Positions 29,598 through 37,115 of a stretch of 44,903 nt of DNA are shown one piece after another (positions within the stretch are counted from its first letter, which is position 1; each line of letters begins with the position of its first letter). The translations under genes were made by a program, and so were the position numbers. The stretch comes from Candidatus Daviesbacteria bacterium (GTDB lineage: Bacteria; Patescibacteriota; Microgenomatia; Daviesbacterales; UBA10151). The stretch spans positions 1 to 44,903 of the forward strand of contig JAUSHL010000023.1 in the NCBI GenBank assembly GCA_030648645.1, read 5' to 3'. A model generated the notes under the pieces. That model was not told the origin of the DNA and did no database searches. It worked only from the letters and a program-made list of their open reading frames with translations.

Positions 29598-32162
29598 ATG
29601 GTATTTAAACGTTTGAGAAGAGTTTCTTCTAACCAATCTTTTGGTAGAGCAAAATTTTTATCCAAATTTTCTAATGTTTTAATAACCTTAATCTTGGGTG
29701 GGATTTTTTTGGTTATTGCAATTGTTTTAATTTTTATTACCCAAGTTCCCTCTCCTGAACAATTATCCAGTAGAGATGTAGCTACAGCTACTAAAATTTA
29801 CGACCGGAATGGCGAGCTTTTATATGATATTTATAAAAATGAAAATAGAACTCCCGTTAAGTTAACCGAAATTCCCGAAGTAGTAAAACAGGCAACTATT
29901 TCTATTGAAGATAAGGATTTTTATAAGCATCAGGGTTTTGCTCCTTTGGGGATTATAAGATCAATTTTTGAGTTGGTTGTTTATCGTCAGATTGAGGGAG
30001 GTGGATCTACCTTAACCCAACAACTGGTAAAAAATGCTTTACTTTCTCCGGAAAGAACTGCTATCAGGAAATTAAAAGAATTTATTTTGGCAATTCAGGT
30101 AGAACGTGCTTACACCAAAGATCAAATTCTGGAAATGTATTTGAATGAAATTCCGTATGGTGGTACAGCTTATGGGATCGAAGCGGCAGCTAATTTATAT
30201 TTTGGTAAGCACGCAAAAGATTTAGATTTGGCAGAGGCTTCACTACTTGCAGGACTTCCACAAAGACCATCTGTTTACTCTCCTTATGGAACTCATCCGG
30301 AACTGGCAAAGGAGCGACAAGCAGAGGTTTTAAGAAGGATGGTAGAAGATGGTTATATAATCCGCGATCAGGCTGATCAGGCTAAAAAAGAAGAATTATC
30401 TTACCGGACTGCTCAAAACGAACTTGGTTTTAAAGCTCCTCATTTTGTTTTATATGTCAAACAAAAATTGATTGAGCAATATGGAGATAAGATGGTGGAA
30501 CAAGGTGGATTAAAAGTGACCACTACTTTAGACAATAAATTGCAGGAAGAAACCCAAAAAATTGTTAAAGATGAAGTAGATAAATTGGGAAGTTATAAAG
30601 TTGGTAATGGTGCGGCTATAATATTAGATCCTAAAACCGGTCAGATTTTAACAATGGTGGGAAGCAAAGATTATTTTGCCAAATCATTACCCGAAGGATG
30701 TATTGAAGGTAAGACTTGTACTTTTGAACCGAATGTTAATGCATCACTCTCTCTTCGACAGCCGGGTTCTGCTACTAAGCCGATGACTTACTCTGCAGCA
30801 TTGCAAAAAGGTTATACTGCTTCATCTGTTTTAATGGATGTAAAAACTGATTTTCCTGGTGGCGATCAGCCCACTTATACTCCGGTAAATTATGACGGAC
30901 AATGGCATGGTCCGGTGCAGGTAAGATATGCTTTGGGAAATTCTTTTAATATTCCGGCTGTCAAAACCTTAGCATTAGTGGGAGTCAAAAATGTCATGGA
31001 TTTAGGATACAGAATGGGGCTTTCAACTTGGGAGCCAACTCAAGAAAATATCGATAATGCCGGACTTTCTTTAACTTTGGGAGGAAGAGAAGTAAGGCTT
31101 TTAGATTTAACCTCAGCTTTTGGAGTATTAGCAAACAAAGGAATAAAACAAGAACCTGTTTCCATTTTAAAAGTTGAAGATAGTAAAGGAAAAACTTTAT
31201 ATGAATATAAAGAATCTGATGGTGTAAACATTTTGGATGAAGGAATAGCTTTTATTATTTCTAATATTTTAGCAGATAACGGTGCAAGATCAACCGCTTT
31301 TGGATCAAACTCTATTTTAAATATTCCCGGAAAAACTGTGTCTGTAAAAACAGGAACAACTGATGAGAAAAGAGATAATTGGACAATTGGCTATACTCCT
31401 TCATTCGTCGTTGGAGTGTGGGTGGGAAATAATAATAATGAAAAAATGAATCCGGCAATTGCTTCAGGAGTGACAGGTGCATCCCCAATTTGGCAAAAAA
31501 TTATGAAAATTGCTTTAAAAGAAAAAAGTGATGAAAAGATTGATCAGCCGGGCAATGTTTCTTATACAGATGTCGATGGAGTAATGGGAGGTAAACCCAA
31601 GGATGGTTCTCCTGTAAGAAAAGAATATTATGTTAAAGGTACAGAGCCAAGTAGCGTCTCTTCTGCTTATCAAAATCAAAAGGTTTGTAAAACAAATATT
31701 CACCGGCTTGCCAATGATGGTGAAGATTCTGATCAAAAAGATGTAATTGTTTTGCAGGAAAATGATCCAACCGGAGCGAATAAATGGCAAACAGGAATTG
31801 ATACTTGGGTTTTAACTGCTCCTGATCAAAGATTTGTTGGAGCAACTAAAGGTTGTTCTGGAGTTCCCGGTTTTACCGATGCCGGAAATCAGGGGGGTGT
31901 AATTTCTATTGTTAATGTCGGAAATGGAGCAAATGTACCCCGGGTGTTTGATGTTTTGGCAAAAACTAACTCTCCTTTTGGAGTGAAAAAAGTTACTTGG
32001 AGTATTGATGGAAGTCAAAAAAATGTCCAAACTTCAGAGCCTTATGCTCAACATGTTGAGTTTCCGGTAGGTGATAAGGGATCACATACAATATCTGTAA
32101 CTTTGGAAGATAACAATGGTGGATCTTTTACTACTTCAATTGGGGTAACTGCATTACTGTAA
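29598..32162 (+). CDS. Class A penicillin-binding protein (PBP1A-type)
   Basis: 854 aa bifunctional glycosyltransferase/transpeptidase. Membrane anchor at about residues 26-50. GT51 domain: SIEDKDFYKHQGF (catalytic Glu104), GGSTLTQQLVKN, EMYLNEIPYGGTAYGIEAAA. Transpeptidase: SATK nucleophile at Ser391, SFN at 449-451, KTGT from Lys584. The C-terminal 150 residues contain an Ig/Big-like domain (VPRVFDVLAKTNSPFGVKKVTWSIDG...HTISVTLEDNNGG), probably for wall contact. Polymerises and cross-links peptidoglycan at the outer face of the membrane. Followed by an unrelated small gene; monocistronic as far as seen. Confidence 0.96.
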   Translation: MVFKRLRRVSSNQSFGRAKFLSKFSNVLITLILGGIFLVIAIVLIFITQVPSPEQLSSRDVATATKIYDRNGELLYDIYKNENRTPVKLTEIPEVVKQATISIEDKDFYKHQGFAPLGIIRSIFELVVYRQIEGGGSTLTQQLVKNALLSPERTAIRKLKEFILAIQVERAYTKDQILEMYLNEIPYGGTAYGIEAAANLYFGKHAKDLDLAEASLLAGLPQRPSVYSPYGTHPELAKERQAEVLRRMVEDGYIIRDQADQAKKEELSYRTAQNELGFKAPHFVLYVKQKLIEQYGDKMVEQGGLKVTTTLDNKLQEETQKIVKDEVDKLGSYKVGNGAAIILDPKTGQILTMVGSKDYFAKSLPEGCIEGKTCTFEPNVNASLSLRQPGSATKPMTYSAALQKGYTASSVLMDVKTDFPGGDQPTYTPVNYDGQWHGPVQVRYALGNSFNIPAVKTLALVGVKNVMDLGYRMGLSTWEPTQENIDNAGLSLTLGGREVRLLDLTSAFGVLANKGIKQEPVSILKVEDSKGKTLYEYKESDGVNILDEGIAFIISNILADNGARSTAFGSNSILNIPGKTVSVKTGTTDEKRDNWTIGYTPSFVVGVWVGNNNNEKMNPAIASGVTGASPIWQKIMKIALKEKSDEKIDQPGNVSYTDVDGVMGGKPKDGSPVRKEYYVKGTEPSSVSSAYQNQKVCKTNIHRLANDGEDSDQKDVIVLQENDPTGANKWQTGIDTWVLTAPDQRFVGATKGCSGVPGFTDAGNQGGVISIVNVGNGANVPRVFDVLAKTNSPFGVKKVTWSIDGSQKNVQTSEPYAQHVEFPVGDKGSHTISVTLEDNNGGSFTTSIGVTALL

Positions 32163-32171
32163 ATTCCCTCT

Positions 32172-32200
32172 TGCATTTGTTTTTTACTTTTGTTAGTATG
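32172..32200 (+). promoter_or_regulatory. Promoter of the 143-aa gene
   Basis: TTGCAT, 17-nt spacer, TAGTAT; leaves a leader of about 19 nt before the ATG at 32226, unlike the leaderless layout seen elsewhere. Confidence 0.5.
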
Positions 32201-32225
32201 CCTCTAGTCTTTCTGCCTAATAATT

Positions 32226-32657
32226 ATGAATGAAAGATTATCTAAGGGCGTAAGAAAACATTTCAGAAATGAATTAGCAGATATTAGAGATTCTGGTTCT
32301 ACAGTTGAAATCAAAAGAGTGGAAGGGGATGTTGCTGTAACTCGATTATCTTTTCATTATTCACCGCACTTAAAAGAACTCAAAGACGAGATTGACAAAT
32401 ATCCAACAGGTTCTGCTGAAGGGATAGAATTAAATGTCAAAAGATTTTGGATTGAATATAAGATATCAGATCCAATAACTAGACAATCGAAATTAAGGGA
32501 AATAGATAATTATTTAACATCTGTCGAGAAGAACTATCCTCAAGTATATGCAACTTTAATTCAAGAAGTTTCAAAAGATACAAAAGGTAATGTTGTTACC
32601 AGAATGATAGAGATTCGCAATCAAGTCATGTCTACTGAAGAGTTTAAGAAAAAATAG
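32226..32657 (+). CDS. Hypothetical protein (143 aa)
   Basis: Not recognised. A small soluble alpha/beta protein: RNELADIRDSGSTVEIKRVEGDVAVTRLSF starts with a helix and two strands, and the rest is charged helices (LKELKDEIDKYPTG, KRFWIEYKISD). No signal peptide or membrane segment. Convergent with pheT, with 3 nt between the two stops. Confidence 0.65.
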   Translation: MNERLSKGVRKHFRNELADIRDSGSTVEIKRVEGDVAVTRLSFHYSPHLKELKDEIDKYPTGSAEGIELNVKRFWIEYKISDPITRQSKLREIDNYLTSVEKNYPQVYATLIQEVSKDTKGNVVTRMIEIRNQVMSTEEFKKK

Positions 32658-32660
32658 ATT

Positions 32661-34373
32661 CTATCCAATTTTTATCTCTAAAATAGCTACTCTTTTTTCT
32701 AATCCAAATTTATCTGTTATTCTTAGATGCACTTCCCCTATTTTGCCCACTGGTTTATTACCATCGGTTACATAAAAATAACGCATCGGATGAAATCTCC
32801 CATCGCTTTCTCCAATTGGATCACCGAGTTTGAATATTTCCATGGTTTTTAGAATTTGGTAAAGTTCCTGAGTAGGATTATCAGAGCCATTCAAAAGTGC
32901 AATGCAAAGTTTATATTCTTCCTGAATTTCTCCTGATTTAGTAATTTGATAAGTTTTGCCAATTTCAAAAATGGCAATGTCCTTGTACCCTTGTTTGTAA
33001 TTTTTAGCAACAACTTCCACTAAATTTGGCCAAAGATGAGTTCTCATGTATTCTGTTTCAGAAGACATTGGATTGAGAATTTTTATTAAATTCGAAATTC
33101 GAAATTCGAAATTCGAAATTATTGAAGTTGAATAAAATGAATAAGTTTGCACTTCACTTAAACCAATTTTTACCAAATTTTCTTTTAAATCAAAAATTTT
33201 CTCAAACAATGATTGATCAATTTTTTCAGGAAGTGTTCCTGCTAATTCTTTGGAGGGTAATTTTTCATAGCCATACATTCTGGTAATTTCTTCAATAACA
33301 TCAGCTTCAATACTAATATCTAATCTATAATATGGAGGTTTTACTTCCCAGGCACGTAGGGCGTCCCCTCTTCGAGCCTGAGCAATGGCCTCAGAGCCGA
33401 AGGCCTGCGTGCGTATGATTTTGAAGTTTAGTTTCTGGAGATAATTTTCAACATCTTCTTCTTTCATTTCTATGCCAATTAAAGAATCCATTTGTGATTT
33501 TCTTAAAGTGATAGTTTTTTCTGTATCTTCCAAATCACCAACAATGGAAATAGCTGTTAATTTACCACCCAAACTTGCATACATTTTTATTGCAGAATCC
33601 AAGGCTTGCAAACATCTTTTTTTAGTTAAACCATGCTGAAATCTTTTAGAAGCTTCTGATTGCAATCCTAATCTAGTGACGGTTTTACGAATAGTAATTG
33701 GGTCAAAAATTGCTGCTTCAAATAGAATATCTACTGTTTTTTCTGAAATTTCACTATTTTTCCCACCCATTACACCAGCAATTCCTAAAACTTTTTTAGG
33801 ATCTGTAATTACCAAATCACTTGTCACGAGTTTTCTTGTTTTTTCATCCAGAGTTGTTAGCTCTTCTCCATCTTTTGCATGACGGGCAATTAAGGTTTCA
33901 TCTGCTACAATTTTTGCATCAAAGGCATGCATTGGTTGACCATATTCCAACATTACTAAATTGGTAACATCAGTAATGCAATCAATTGATCTCACACCAG
34001 AGGCTTCTAATTTTTCAACCCATTCTTTGGAAGATTTTTCAACTTTTAGTCCTTCAATTTTAGCAATACAATAAACAGGAATATCTTTTTTATCTTCAAC
34101 CTCAATTATGGTTTTTGGCAAGATTGAATCTTCCCAAATAAATTTATTAGCTTCTTTAAAAGTTACAGAAGAATCTGTAATCGCAGCAATTTCTAGAGCC
34201 ACACCACGCATGGATAAAAGGTCAGCTCTGTTATAACCTTTCATATCCAATTCAATAAAATCATCTGTAATTTCTTTAGTTCCAATAGTGCGAAGAGGCA
34301 ATAGGCGTTCTACCTCTGTAAAAGACACTTTTAAATCGACTAATTCTTTTAACCAATTTTTGCTTACTTTCAT
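32661..34373 (-). CDS. pheT: Phenylalanyl-tRNA synthetase beta chain, reduced
   Basis: 570 aa against about 800 in typical bacteria. It starts directly with MKVSKNWLKELVDL and then the B3/B4 editing-like region (GVRSIDCITDVTNLVMLEYGQPMHAFDA); the EMAP tRNA-binding insertion is missing. B5 and the catalytic-like core are present (IEADVIEEITRMYGYEKLPS, SFYSTS, LNPMSSETEYMRTHLWPNL, IFEIGKTY). It ends at GEVHLRITDKFGLEKRVAILEIKIG, so the C-terminal FDX-ACB domain is also absent. Two repeat-derived insertions: residues about 320-341 (palindromic element) and 420-429 (heptamer array, NFEFRISN). Partner of pheS, separated from it by a palindromic repeat. Confidence 0.93.
   Translation of the reverse strand: MKVSKNWLKELVDLKVSFTEVERLLPLRTIGTKEITDDFIELDMKGYNRADLLSMRGVALEIAAITDSSVTFKEANKFIWEDSILPKTIIEVEDKKDIPVYCIAKIEGLKVEKSSKEWVEKLEASGVRSIDCITDVTNLVMLEYGQPMHAFDAKIVADETLIARHAKDGEELTTLDEKTRKLVTSDLVITDPKKVLGIAGVMGGKNSEISEKTVDILFEAAIFDPITIRKTVTRLGLQSEASKRFQHGLTKKRCLQALDSAIKMYASLGGKLTAISIVGDLEDTEKTITLRKSQMDSLIGIEMKEEDVENYLQKLNFKIIRTQAFGSEAIAQARRGDALRAWEVKPPYYRLDISIEADVIEEITRMYGYEKLPSKELAGTLPEKIDQSLFEKIFDLKENLVKIGLSEVQTYSFYSTSIISNFEFRISNLIKILNPMSSETEYMRTHLWPNLVEVVAKNYKQGYKDIAIFEIGKTYQITKSGEIQEEYKLCIALLNGSDNPTQELYQILKTMEIFKLGDPIGESDGRFHPMRYFYVTDGNKPVGKIGEVHLRITDKFGLEKRVAILEIKIG
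33088..33115. repeat. Heptanucleotide tandem array (AAATTCG)4 inside pheT
   Basis: Four perfect units plus AAATT. Encodes SNFEFRISNL on the minus strand. A change by one unit would shift the pheT frame. Confidence 0.95.
33350..33415. repeat. Palindromic element inside pheT sharing 17 bp with thrS
   Basis: Ends are roughly inverted (GGCACGTAGG / CCTGCGTGC), length about 66 bp, in frame, encoding QAFGSEAIAQARRGDALRAW. GCACGTAGGGCGTCCCC at 33352-33368 recurs in thrS at 38515-38531, encoding GDALRA in both. Confidence 0.85.
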
Positions 34374-34384
34374 ATTTTTATCCT

Positions 34385-34503
34385 GTCATTGCGAGCGAAC
34401 ATAGTGAGCGCGGCAATCTCGAATAAGGTTGCTTCGTTCCGACGAATTTCATTCGTCGAGAATCCTCGATTGTAATCGGGATCGCTTCGCTTCTCGCAAT
34501 GAC
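34385..34503. repeat. Palindromic repeat (GTCATTGCGAG family) between pheS and pheT
   Basis: About 119 bp, filling the gap between the two genes. It starts GTCATTGCGAG and ends CTCGCAATGAC, with internal hairpins CGACGAAT/ATTCGTCG and CGATTGTAATCG. It occupies the pheT leader region, so pheT translation must start from within or after it. Confidence 0.9.
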
Positions 34504-34504
34504 A

Positions 34505-35563
34505 CTAAAATTTCTCCAAAAATCTTAAATCTCCACTCAAAAATAATCTAATATCACTGATTCCATGTTTTAACATCATCATTCTTCCAACTCCGGGACC
34601 CCAGGCAATTCCAGAATATATATTAGGATCAACATTGCCGTTTTTGAGCACTTGAGGATGTATCATGCCAGCTCCTCCAATTTCCAGCCAACCTGTTCCA
34701 CTGCAGACTTTACATTCCTTTCCATCTTGTAAATGCGCCTCTCCATTACAAAACATGCACATTGCATCAATTCCAACGCCTGGTTCTACAAATGGGTAAT
34801 ATTTTGGTCTCAATCTGGCTTTGATATTTTTTCCCACGATTGCTTTTAAGAAATATTCAGAAAGATATAGTAAGTTTGCCATACTCAAACCCTTATCCAC
34901 ATAAATTAGTTCAAATTGTTCAAAAGTGTGTTCGTGTCTGGCATCGATGTTTTCGTATCGGAAGCATCTTCCCAAACTCATCATCCGAAAAGGAGGTTTA
35001 TATTTTTCCATGATTCTAATCTGAGAATTTGAGGTATGGGTTCGCAAAAGCAGTTTTTGTTTACTGGATTCTTGTTTTTGATCTATGTAAATTGTGTCCC
35101 AGAGATCACGTGCTGGATGCTCTTGGGGGATATTCAAAGCTTCAAAATTATAAAAATCAGAATCAATTTGTGGTGCATCAAATTGTTGAAAGCCAATTTT
35201 TTTAAATAATTCTACAGTTTCCTGAATGAATTGAGTTGTAGGATGAAGATGTCCTTGTCTTTTTTTGATTTCTACTGCAGAAAGATCAGTTTTTTCATCA
35301 ACTAAATTTTTATATTTTTCTTCCCTAACTTCTTCTCTTCTTTTTTCTATAGCTTCCTCTAAATTCTGCTTTGTAGAATTAAATAAGGGTCCAATTTTTT
35401 GCAAGTTCTCTTTTTCTAATTTAGGAAATTCTTTTGGAGCTCCCGTTATTTCTCCATTTTTACCAAATAAAGCCAAAAAAATCTCATCAAGTTCTTTTAA
35501 ACTTTCAGCTTGCTCAATCTTTTTTAAATATTGTTTTTGGATAGTTTTTAATTTTTCTTCCAT
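34505..35563 (-). CDS. pheS: Phenylalanyl-tRNA synthetase alpha chain
   Basis: 352 aa. N-terminal coiled coil, then class II motifs: GHLHPTTQFIQETVELFKKIGF (motif 1 region), RTHTSNSQIRIMEKYKPPFRMMSLGRCFRYENIDARHEHTFEQFE (motif 2), and GIAWGPGVGRMMMLKHGISDIRLFLSGDLRF (motif 3). It contains a zinc-like CMFCNGEAHLQDGKECKVCSGTGW insertion with two CxxC pairs, unusual compared with E. coli PheS but known from other bacteria. Extended -10 TG-A-TAAAAT ends 9 nt before the ATG. Confidence 0.95.
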   Translation of the reverse strand: MEEKLKTIQKQYLKKIEQAESLKELDEIFLALFGKNGEITGAPKEFPKLEKENLQKIGPLFNSTKQNLEEAIEKRREEVREEKYKNLVDEKTDLSAVEIKKRQGHLHPTTQFIQETVELFKKIGFQQFDAPQIDSDFYNFEALNIPQEHPARDLWDTIYIDQKQESSKQKLLLRTHTSNSQIRIMEKYKPPFRMMSLGRCFRYENIDARHEHTFEQFELIYVDKGLSMANLLYLSEYFLKAIVGKNIKARLRPKYYPFVEPGVGIDAMCMFCNGEAHLQDGKECKVCSGTGWLEIGGAGMIHPQVLKNGNVDPNIYSGIAWGPGVGRMMMLKHGISDIRLFLSGDLRFLEKF

Positions 35564-35572
35564 AGTCTTTTG

Positions 35573-35581
35573 ATTTTATCA
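35573..35581 (-). promoter_or_regulatory. Extended -10 promoter of pheS
   Basis: TG-A-TAAAAT, ending 9 nt before the pheS ATG. The 143-nt gap from rplT shows no other clear signal. Confidence 0.45.
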
Positions 35582-35706
35582 CAAGTTGTTTCCAAATATA
35601 TTTTTAAAATTCTTCAATACTTTAGAACCACCGTAAATGTATGGAAGTGTTACTGATGTATCTCAGCCTACTCATGGTTATTAATTATGGTTTTGGATTA
35701 AAAAGT

Positions 35707-36054
35707 TTATTGTGTGGCTTCGGAGACAACTGTTTTGAAAACTTCCATATCATTGATTGCCAATTCTGCCAACATTTTTCTATTCAATAAAATATTTTTT
35801 GTTTTTAAAACTCCCATGAATTTGGAATAAGAAAGTCCTTCATTTTCCAAAGCAATATTTGTTTGGATAATCCAAAGTTTTCTCATATCTCTTCTTCTTT
35901 GTCTTCTTCCGGCAAAAGCATATTGGCCAGCGTGAAGTGCTGCTTCTTTGGCTTGTCTCACTAACTTACTTCTACCAAATTGGTAGCCTTTATTTAGCTT
36001 TTGTAATTTATTATGTCTGCTTCTTGAGGTTGTACCTCTTTTAACTCTTGCCAT
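35707..36054 (-). CDS. rplT: 50S ribosomal protein bL20
   Basis: 115 aa. MARVKRGTTSRSRHNKLQKLNKGYQFGRSKLVRQAKEAALHAGQYAFAGRRQRRRDMRKLWIIQ is the long basic bL20 N-terminal arm, followed by the globular domain (NIALENEGLSYSKFMGVLKTKNILLNRKMLAELAI). Binds 23S rRNA early in assembly. Last gene of the infC-rpmI-rplT group before pheS. Confidence 0.96.
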   Translation of the reverse strand: MARVKRGTTSRSRHNKLQKLNKGYQFGRSKLVRQAKEAALHAGQYAFAGRRQRRRDMRKLWIIQTNIALENEGLSYSKFMGVLKTKNILLNRKMLAELAINDMEVFKTVVSEATQ

Positions 36055-36061
36055 TTTGTTT

Positions 36062-36131
36062 TAGCGTTTAGTAAATTAGCATTTAGCGTTTAGTTTTATT
36101 AACTAGACGCTAGTGACTAGAAGCTAGACGC
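36062..36131. repeat. Degenerate heptamer arrays before rplT
   Basis: Two runs with 7-nt period: TTAGCGT-TTAGTAA-ATTAGCA-TTTAGCG-TTTAGTT and then CTAGACG-CTAGTGA-CTAGAAG-CTAGACG. The second run includes the end of the small ORF upstream of rplT. Confidence 0.7.
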
Positions 36132-36279
36132 TTACTCCTCCTTTTCCTCTTCTTGTTACCAAGTTGCTTATTTTACCATACCAAGACCCCATTCTGTTAA
36201 TCTTGGCATAATTTTGGGCTCCCTGTGACCCAGACAATGATCTTTTTGATTGTCTAAAGTTTTTAGTATTTGCTCCCAT
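36124..36279 (-). CDS. Small basic protein (51 aa) between rpmI and rplT
   Basis: Begins MGANTKNFRQSKRSLSGSQ and continues NYAKINRMGSWYGKISNLV, ending TRRGKGGVSV. Strongly basic with no hydrophobic core, like a ribosomal or RNA-binding peptide. Its ATG lies 1 nt after the rpmI stop, so translation is likely coupled. The last codons run into a heptamer repeat. It matches no ribosomal protein I recognise. The gene order infC-rpmI-rplT normally has nothing here. Confidence 0.5.
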   Translation of the reverse strand: MGANTKNFRQSKRSLSGSQGAQNYAKINRMGSWYGKISNLVTRRGKGGVSV

Positions 36280-36280
36280 T

Positions 36281-36478
36281 TTAAATACCTAGCATTCTTC
36301 TAATATTTTTTTCTAGAGATTTATGTACAGCTACTGGTTTATGGTATCGTCTTAAAGCTTCTTTGCTTTTATTTCTTCGTAAATGTCCGGTACGGTTTTG
36401 ATGAGAACGGAAAAGTTTACCACCTCTGGTAATTTTTATTCTTTTTAGCAATGCTTTTTTTGTTTTTATTTTTGGCAT
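36281..36478 (-). CDS. rpmI: 50S ribosomal protein bL35
   Basis: 65 aa. MPKIKTKKALLKRIKITRGGKLFRSHQNRTGHLRRNKS is the family's basic signature. Located between infC and rplT as usual. The 84-nt space to infC is a run of AAAATTT-like heptamer repeats. Confidence 0.95.
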   Translation of the reverse strand: MPKIKTKKALLKRIKITRGGKLFRSHQNRTGHLRRNKSKEALRRYHKPVAVHKSLEKNIRRMLGI

Positions 36479-36483
36479 ATATT

Positions 36484-36550
36484 TATAATTTTAAAATCCA
36501 AAATTCAAATTTTAAACCAATTTTAAAATTTAAAATTAAAAATTTAAAAT
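36484..36550. repeat. Degenerate AT-rich heptamer array between infC and rpmI
   Basis: Period-7 series such as AAAATCC, AAAATTC, AAATTTT, ATTTAAA, ATTAAAA, ATTTAAA. Fills most of the intergenic space. Confidence 0.5.
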
Positions 36551-36562
36551 TATGTTATCTTT

Positions 36563-37072
36563 TTATTTTCTAGGTCCGACTATTGTTGTCAAATTTCTTC
36601 CTTCAAACTTCGTTTCTCTCTCGATTGTTATTCTGTCTCCAAAGTAGTCGAGTACTTTATTTACTACCTGATGACCTGTTTCCGGATGAGCCATCTCTCT
36701 GCCTTTAAATTTAATAGTTAATTTTACTTTGTCACCCCTTTTTAAAAAGTTATCAGCTTTTTTAAGTCTTGTCTCTAAATCATGTTGAGCAATTCTTGGT
36801 GAAAGCCATATTTCTTTCAACTCAACATCTTTTGAATGTTTTCTGGCAGCTTGCTCTTTCTTTTCTTCTTGATATCTAAATTTTTCAAAATCAACAATTT
36901 TTGCAACAGGTGGATTAATATTTGGTGCTACTTCCACCAAATCCAAATCCTGAGCATAAGCTTTTTTTAAAGCTTCATCCCGGTTTAGAACTCCAAGTTG
37001 TTCTCCATTGGCATCGATTACTCGAAGCTCCCGAGCTTGAATTCTATCATTAACTCTAAAATATTTAGCTAT
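36563..37072 (-). CDS. infC: Translation initiation factor IF-3, apparent AUA start
   Basis: 169 aa. N domain: FRVNDRIQARELRVIDANGEQLGVL...EALKKAYAQDLDLVEVAPNINPPVAKI; C domain: ELKEIWLSPRIAQHDLETRLKKADNFLKRGDKVKLTIKFKGREMAHPETG. The conserved N-terminal sequence continues upstream of any ATG, GTG or TTG, back to an in-frame stop. The only codon with a good context is ATA at 37070-37072, placed 7 nt after the Shine-Dalgarno GGGAGG. A non-canonical start in infC is the known basis of IF3 self-regulation (AUU in E. coli), so AUA here fits. Confidence 0.93.
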   Translation of the reverse strand: MAKYFRVNDRIQARELRVIDANGEQLGVLNRDEALKKAYAQDLDLVEVAPNINPPVAKIVDFEKFRYQEEKKEQAARKHSKDVELKEIWLSPRIAQHDLETRLKKADNFLKRGDKVKLTIKFKGREMAHPETGHQVVNKVLDYFGDRITIERETKFEGRNLTTIVGPRK

Positions 37073-37079
37073 TAAATTT

Positions 37080-37085
37080 CCTCCC
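37080..37085 (-). promoter_or_regulatory. Strong Shine-Dalgarno of infC
   Basis: GGGAGG, 7 nt before the AUA codon. It decides the start and is one of the few strong Shine-Dalgarno sites in the window. Confidence 0.75.
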
Positions 37086-37115
37086 TAAAAAACATCTGTT
37101 GAAATTTTAGCATAT

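Noticed and set aside
31515-32030. Minus-strand ORFs within the PBP gene
   Set aside because: Antisense shadows of a well-supported 854-aa gene.
35600-35690. GGCTGAGATAC on the minus strand between rplT and pheS, resembling part of a TPP riboswitch
   Set aside because: The remaining conserved blocks of the TPP aptamer are missing and pheS is not a thiamine gene.
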